From: Rhizomys pruinosus
Taxonomy: Eukaryota > Chordata > Mammalia > Rodentia > Spalacidae
Direction: 5' to 3'
DNA: 64,000 bases
Assembly (NCBI GenBank): GCA_009823505.1
Contig: VZQC01005068.1
Location: 321,302 to 385,301 of the forward strand
The position numbers were made by a program, and so were the translations under genes. Below the pieces are notes generated by a model, which saw only the letters and a program-made list of their open reading frames with translations, searched no databases and had not been told where the DNA came from. Of this stretch, positions 63,110-64,000 are shown piece after piece; the stretch's first letter is position 1, and every line of letters starts with the position of its first letter.

Positions 63110-63625
63110 AAAGTAAACAAATCTTGCATATCTCTCTTTTTTTCCCCCATCACACCAGAGCTCATGCATTCTGCAAAACATGCTTTTCATCTCTTTCTCA
63201 GTCTTTCTCAATATTCTCCATGTGGAAGTTGACTGTTTTGAGCAGAAATTCACTGTTTCAGTCAGTTCTTTGATGCAGTCCTTTCTATTGTTGTTGTTGT
63301 TTCCAATATACATCAATCTCAAGTGCTTTGGAAAAAAAAAAAGCTCAAGGGGCCATGCATAAGAAATACTTACAACTAGGTAATTGGCACTAGCATCCAC
63401 AGATGAGGGATACCATTCATCCTTTGTTTTTCAGAGAATGTGTTACTTCACTCAGCATGATGTCCTCTAGCTCCAGCCATTTTCCTGCAAAGCTCATGAT
63501 GTCATCTTTCTTCACTGCTGCATAGAACTCCAATGTGTAGATGTACCACATTTTCTCTATCCACTCATCAGTTGAGGGGCATTTGGGTTGGTTCCAGCTC
63601 CTTGCTATTGTGAAGAGAGCTGAAA
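63110..63625 (-). mobile_element. L1 3'UTR and ORF2 C-terminus
   Basis: Inverted L1: 'gagctcatgcattctgc', 'tcagtctttctcaatattctccatg', then antisense ORF2. The minus frame 63417-63701 (partly through the adjoining B1) encodes ARSWNQPKCPSTDEWIEKMW and YIYTLEFYAAVKKDDIMS, the ORF2p C-terminus. Better preserved than the copy at 25.9 kb. Confidence 0.88.
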
Positions 63626-63628
63626 TAA

Positions 63629-63788
63629 GCCAGGCGTGGTGGCGCACGCCTTTAATCCTAGCACTTGGGAGGCAGAGGCAGGCGGATCTTTGTGAGTTCA
63701 AGGCCAGCCTGGTCTACAGAGTGAGTTCCAGGACAGCTGGGACTACAGGGAGACCCCATCTCAAAAAGACCAAAAGACACACAAAAAA
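63629..63788 (+). repeat. B1 SINE
   Basis: Forward, CpG-retaining B1 ('gccaggcgtggtggcgcacgcc'), 'gtctacagagtgagttccagg', 'agggagaccccatctcaaaaagacc'. It sits at the 5' truncation point of the L1: the sequence to its right is not L1. Confidence 0.95.
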
Positions 63789-64000
63789 AGCACTTTCCAC
63801 TATCTGTTTGTCCTCAGGAGGATACAGTCTATCCAGTGCTGGATGGGTCTAGCCTTAGAATAAAGAGGGCCGCCACTCTCGCTCTACTCTTTGGAACACT
63901 CAAAGCACTTGACTACCAACTCCATGTTCACCAACAGCTCTGATGGCCGCAAATGGATGCGTGTGGTTGACAGGTGGAATGACAGCCTGAGGGAGCAGGA
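63789..64000 (+). other. Coding-like segment of unknown identity at window edge
   Basis: GC content rises, and after a stop near 63863 a forward frame stays open to the window end, including MFTNSSDGRKWMRVVDRWND (from about 63923). The codons look coding-like, but I do not recognise the protein. It could be a processed pseudogene, an exon fragment or chance, and it is truncated by the window. Confidence 0.3.

Overview
This window is nuclear DNA from a muroid rodent. It is a gene-poor, AT-rich, retrotransposon-dense intergenic or deep intronic stretch. The diagnosis rests on B1 (7SL-derived), B2 (tRNA-derived), B4/B3 and ID-type SINEs occurring together with L1 LINEs and MT/ORR1/MLT1-type ERVL-MaLR LTRs, a combination known from mouse-, rat-, hamster-, vole- and gerbil-like rodents. 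The B1 head and a B2 variant with an internal 17-bp duplication do not look like the common Mus musculus versions, but I cannot name the species. I find no intact protein-coding gene, no rRNA or true tRNA gene, and no CRISPR array. The open frames present are repeat-derived or chance frames.

Layout. 1-12 kb: scattered B1/B2/B3/B4 SINEs, L1 3' debris and microsatellites in unannotatable sequence, including a B2 nested in a B1 tail. 12-24 kb: an L1 3' end split by a solo MaLR LTR (perfect 5-bp TSD), a complete LTR-internal-LTR MaLR on the minus strand (17074-19162), a 111-base N gap, L1 remnants, another solo MaLR LTR and a 5'-inverted L1. 25.3-33 kb: one minus-strand L1 (3'UTR, ORF2, ORF1 coiled coil) that has received two B1s, a B2, an ORR1 LTR and a complete MaLR (26647-28850), which itself carries a B2. 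33.8-37.2 kb: a single 3.4-kb L1-type insertion bounded by a 16-bp TSD, made of an L1 3' tail, a roughly 2.2-kb non-L1-looking body and an inverted L1 ORF2 fragment. The tail and body recur as a shorter second copy at 51.5-52.1 kb. 38-41 kb: an older plus-strand L1. 41-49 kb: mostly repeat-poor sequence with homeodomain-like AT motifs and a perfect 16-bp-stem hairpin. 50-58 kb: more SINEs, the second composite copy and a third complete MaLR (55380-57433, perfect TSD, intact tRNA-Leu-type primer site). 58-64 kb: B1 pair, B4 elements, L1 pieces and, at the right edge, a short coding-like segment of unknown identity.

The most interesting material is (i) the composite L1 3'-end family in two copies, (ii) long open frames conserved among three copies of the supposedly non-coding MaLR internal region, and (iii) assembly gaps whose true content can be predicted from sister copies in the same window. 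Repeat names are family-level assignments from memory of consensus patterns. Boundaries without a stated TSD are approximate, to about 10-30 bases.
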